Shown: piece by piece, positions 63,479 to 64,000 of the stretch
How the letters are laid out: every line of letters starts with the position of its first letter
How positions within the stretch are numbered: position 1 is the stretch's first letter
Origin: Lachnospiraceae bacterium AC2031
GTDB taxonomy: Bacteria > Bacillota > Clostridia > Lachnospirales > Lachnospiraceae
DNA length: 64,000 bases
Assembly (NCBI GenBank): GCA_000687975.1
Contig: JIAB01000001.1
Coordinates: 1,364,001-1,428,000 of the forward strand
Reading direction: 5' to 3'
Made by a program: the position numbers and the translations under genes
The notes under the pieces: generated by a model
Databases searched by the model: none
The model's input: the letters and a program-made list of their open reading frames with translations, nothing else
Told to the model about the DNA's origin: nothing

Positions 63479-64000
63479 CCTCTTCGCCCCCCAGAAGCTC
63501 CAGATAGAAGGATTCCAGATCCTCCTCATTCTCTGTCAGCGTAAGTATCGAACAGTTTTCCTCCTCGAAGGCCTTTGCCATCTCAGATACTGTAATGTCA
63601 CTATAAACATCTGCAGAAGTCTCATCCACTATCTCATACTCGAAGCCCTTCTTTTTCATGACACGTTTAAGACCTTCAATGTCACTGACAGTCATACGTA
63701 TAGACTTACGACATTCTGAACGAAGCTCCTCCGCACTCATCTCACGAACGATATGTCCCTTATCTATGAAGCCATAGCAGCTGGCAAGCTTTGAAAGCTC
63801 ACCAAGGATATGACTGGAAATGAGAAATGTTATTCCACGCTCTTTATTGAGTTTAAGGATCAGCTCTCTGATATCGATAATACCCTGAGGGTCCAGACCA
63901 TTTGTAGGTTCATCCAATATGATAAAGTCAGGATCACCACAAAGTGCTATAGCAATACCAAGTCTCTGTCTCATACCAAGAGAGAAGTTCTTAGCCTTCT
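63471..64000 (-). CDS. ABC transporter ATPase, 5' part beyond window
   Basis: The C-terminal 176 residues are present. The signature KNFSLGMRQRLGIAIAL, Walker B FIILDEPTNGLDPQG and H-loop ISSHILGELSKLA are seen; Walker A lies outside the window. The family is the BcrA/lantibiotic-immunity type ATPase. After the catalytic core comes a regulatory tail (RKSIRMTVSDIEGLKRV ... EEDLESFYLELLGGEEDA) usual in this group. It heads the three-gene transporter operon. Confidence 0.93.
   Translation of the reverse strand, partial: KAKNFSLGMRQRLGIAIALCGDPDFIILDEPTNGLDPQGIIDIRELILKLNKERGITFLISSHILGELSKLASCYGFIDKGHIVREMSAEELRSECRKSIRMTVSDIEGLKRVMKKKGFEYEIVDETSADVYSDITVSEMAKAFEEENCSILTLTENEEDLESFYLELLGGEEDA

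Overview
The window looks like a chromosomal segment of a monoderm Clostridia member, most likely a Lachnospiraceae-type Bacillota. The signs are a tRNA-Asp-type T-box before aspS, an AspS-GatC fusion followed by gatA and gatB, many lipobox lipoproteins, a wall amidase with choline-binding-like repeats, a DUF2975/YozG-type pair, and vegetative promoters of TTGACA-17-TATAAT type. The species cannot be fixed from sequence alone. No rRNA, tRNA, CRISPR array, transposase or phage gene was seen. Almost every gene lies on the minus strand; the only convincing plus-strand genes are the pair at 27428-28157.

Layout. 1-2353: glycan genes (GT2 fragment, membrane sugar transferase, rfbB). 2580-8013: aspS-gatC, gatA, gatB under a T-box, making Asp-tRNA and converting mischarged tRNA to Asn-tRNA (and probably Gln-tRNA). 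8031-11303: large bifunctional wall hydrolase with its own promoter. 11453-21354: polysaccharide operon read GT87-like, GT2, manC, manA, gmd, rmd, large GT2, rfbA, supplying GDP-mannose/GDP-D-rhamnose and the first dTDP-sugar step. 21353-27247: a five-gene unit with promoter and terminator (THUMP methyltransferase, membrane C1 peptidase, RdgB, YfcE-like phosphoesterase, RlmD-type methyltransferase).

28160-42831 is the most unusual region: a roughly 14.6-kb convergent operon with two lipoprotein adaptors (one with a doubled architecture), a 936-residue FtsX-type permease, two paralogous lipoproteins of unknown function, a response regulator and histidine kinase, a membrane-anchored protein of unknown function, and two ABC ATPases, one carrying an AbrB-like C-terminal segment. 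I infer a self-regulated MacAB/Bce-like export or envelope-sensing machine. From 43003 on come pgi, a MATE pump, a YcxB-like protein, an anchored beta-propeller protein, a GH13 glycosidase, a GH25 lysozyme, an ABC transporter whose permease is fused to a CPBP protease, an acyl-CoA synthetase, a GT-B glycosyltransferase, an HD-GYP protein with a duplicated C-terminal domain, an MgtC-like protein, an erythromycin-esterase-like protein and a second ABC-2 transporter that runs off the end.

Three families of short palindromic repeats are scattered between genes: GTGCAGTGGGGACGGACC-type (R1), GCCAATGGGGACGGTTCTC-type (R2) and ATGAGTCA...TGACTCAT hairpins (R3). Many sit directly behind stop codons and several form good intrinsic terminators. 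A structured, gene-free stretch before the NatA-like gene (54060-54220) has its own promoter-like sequence and may encode an RNA or leader.
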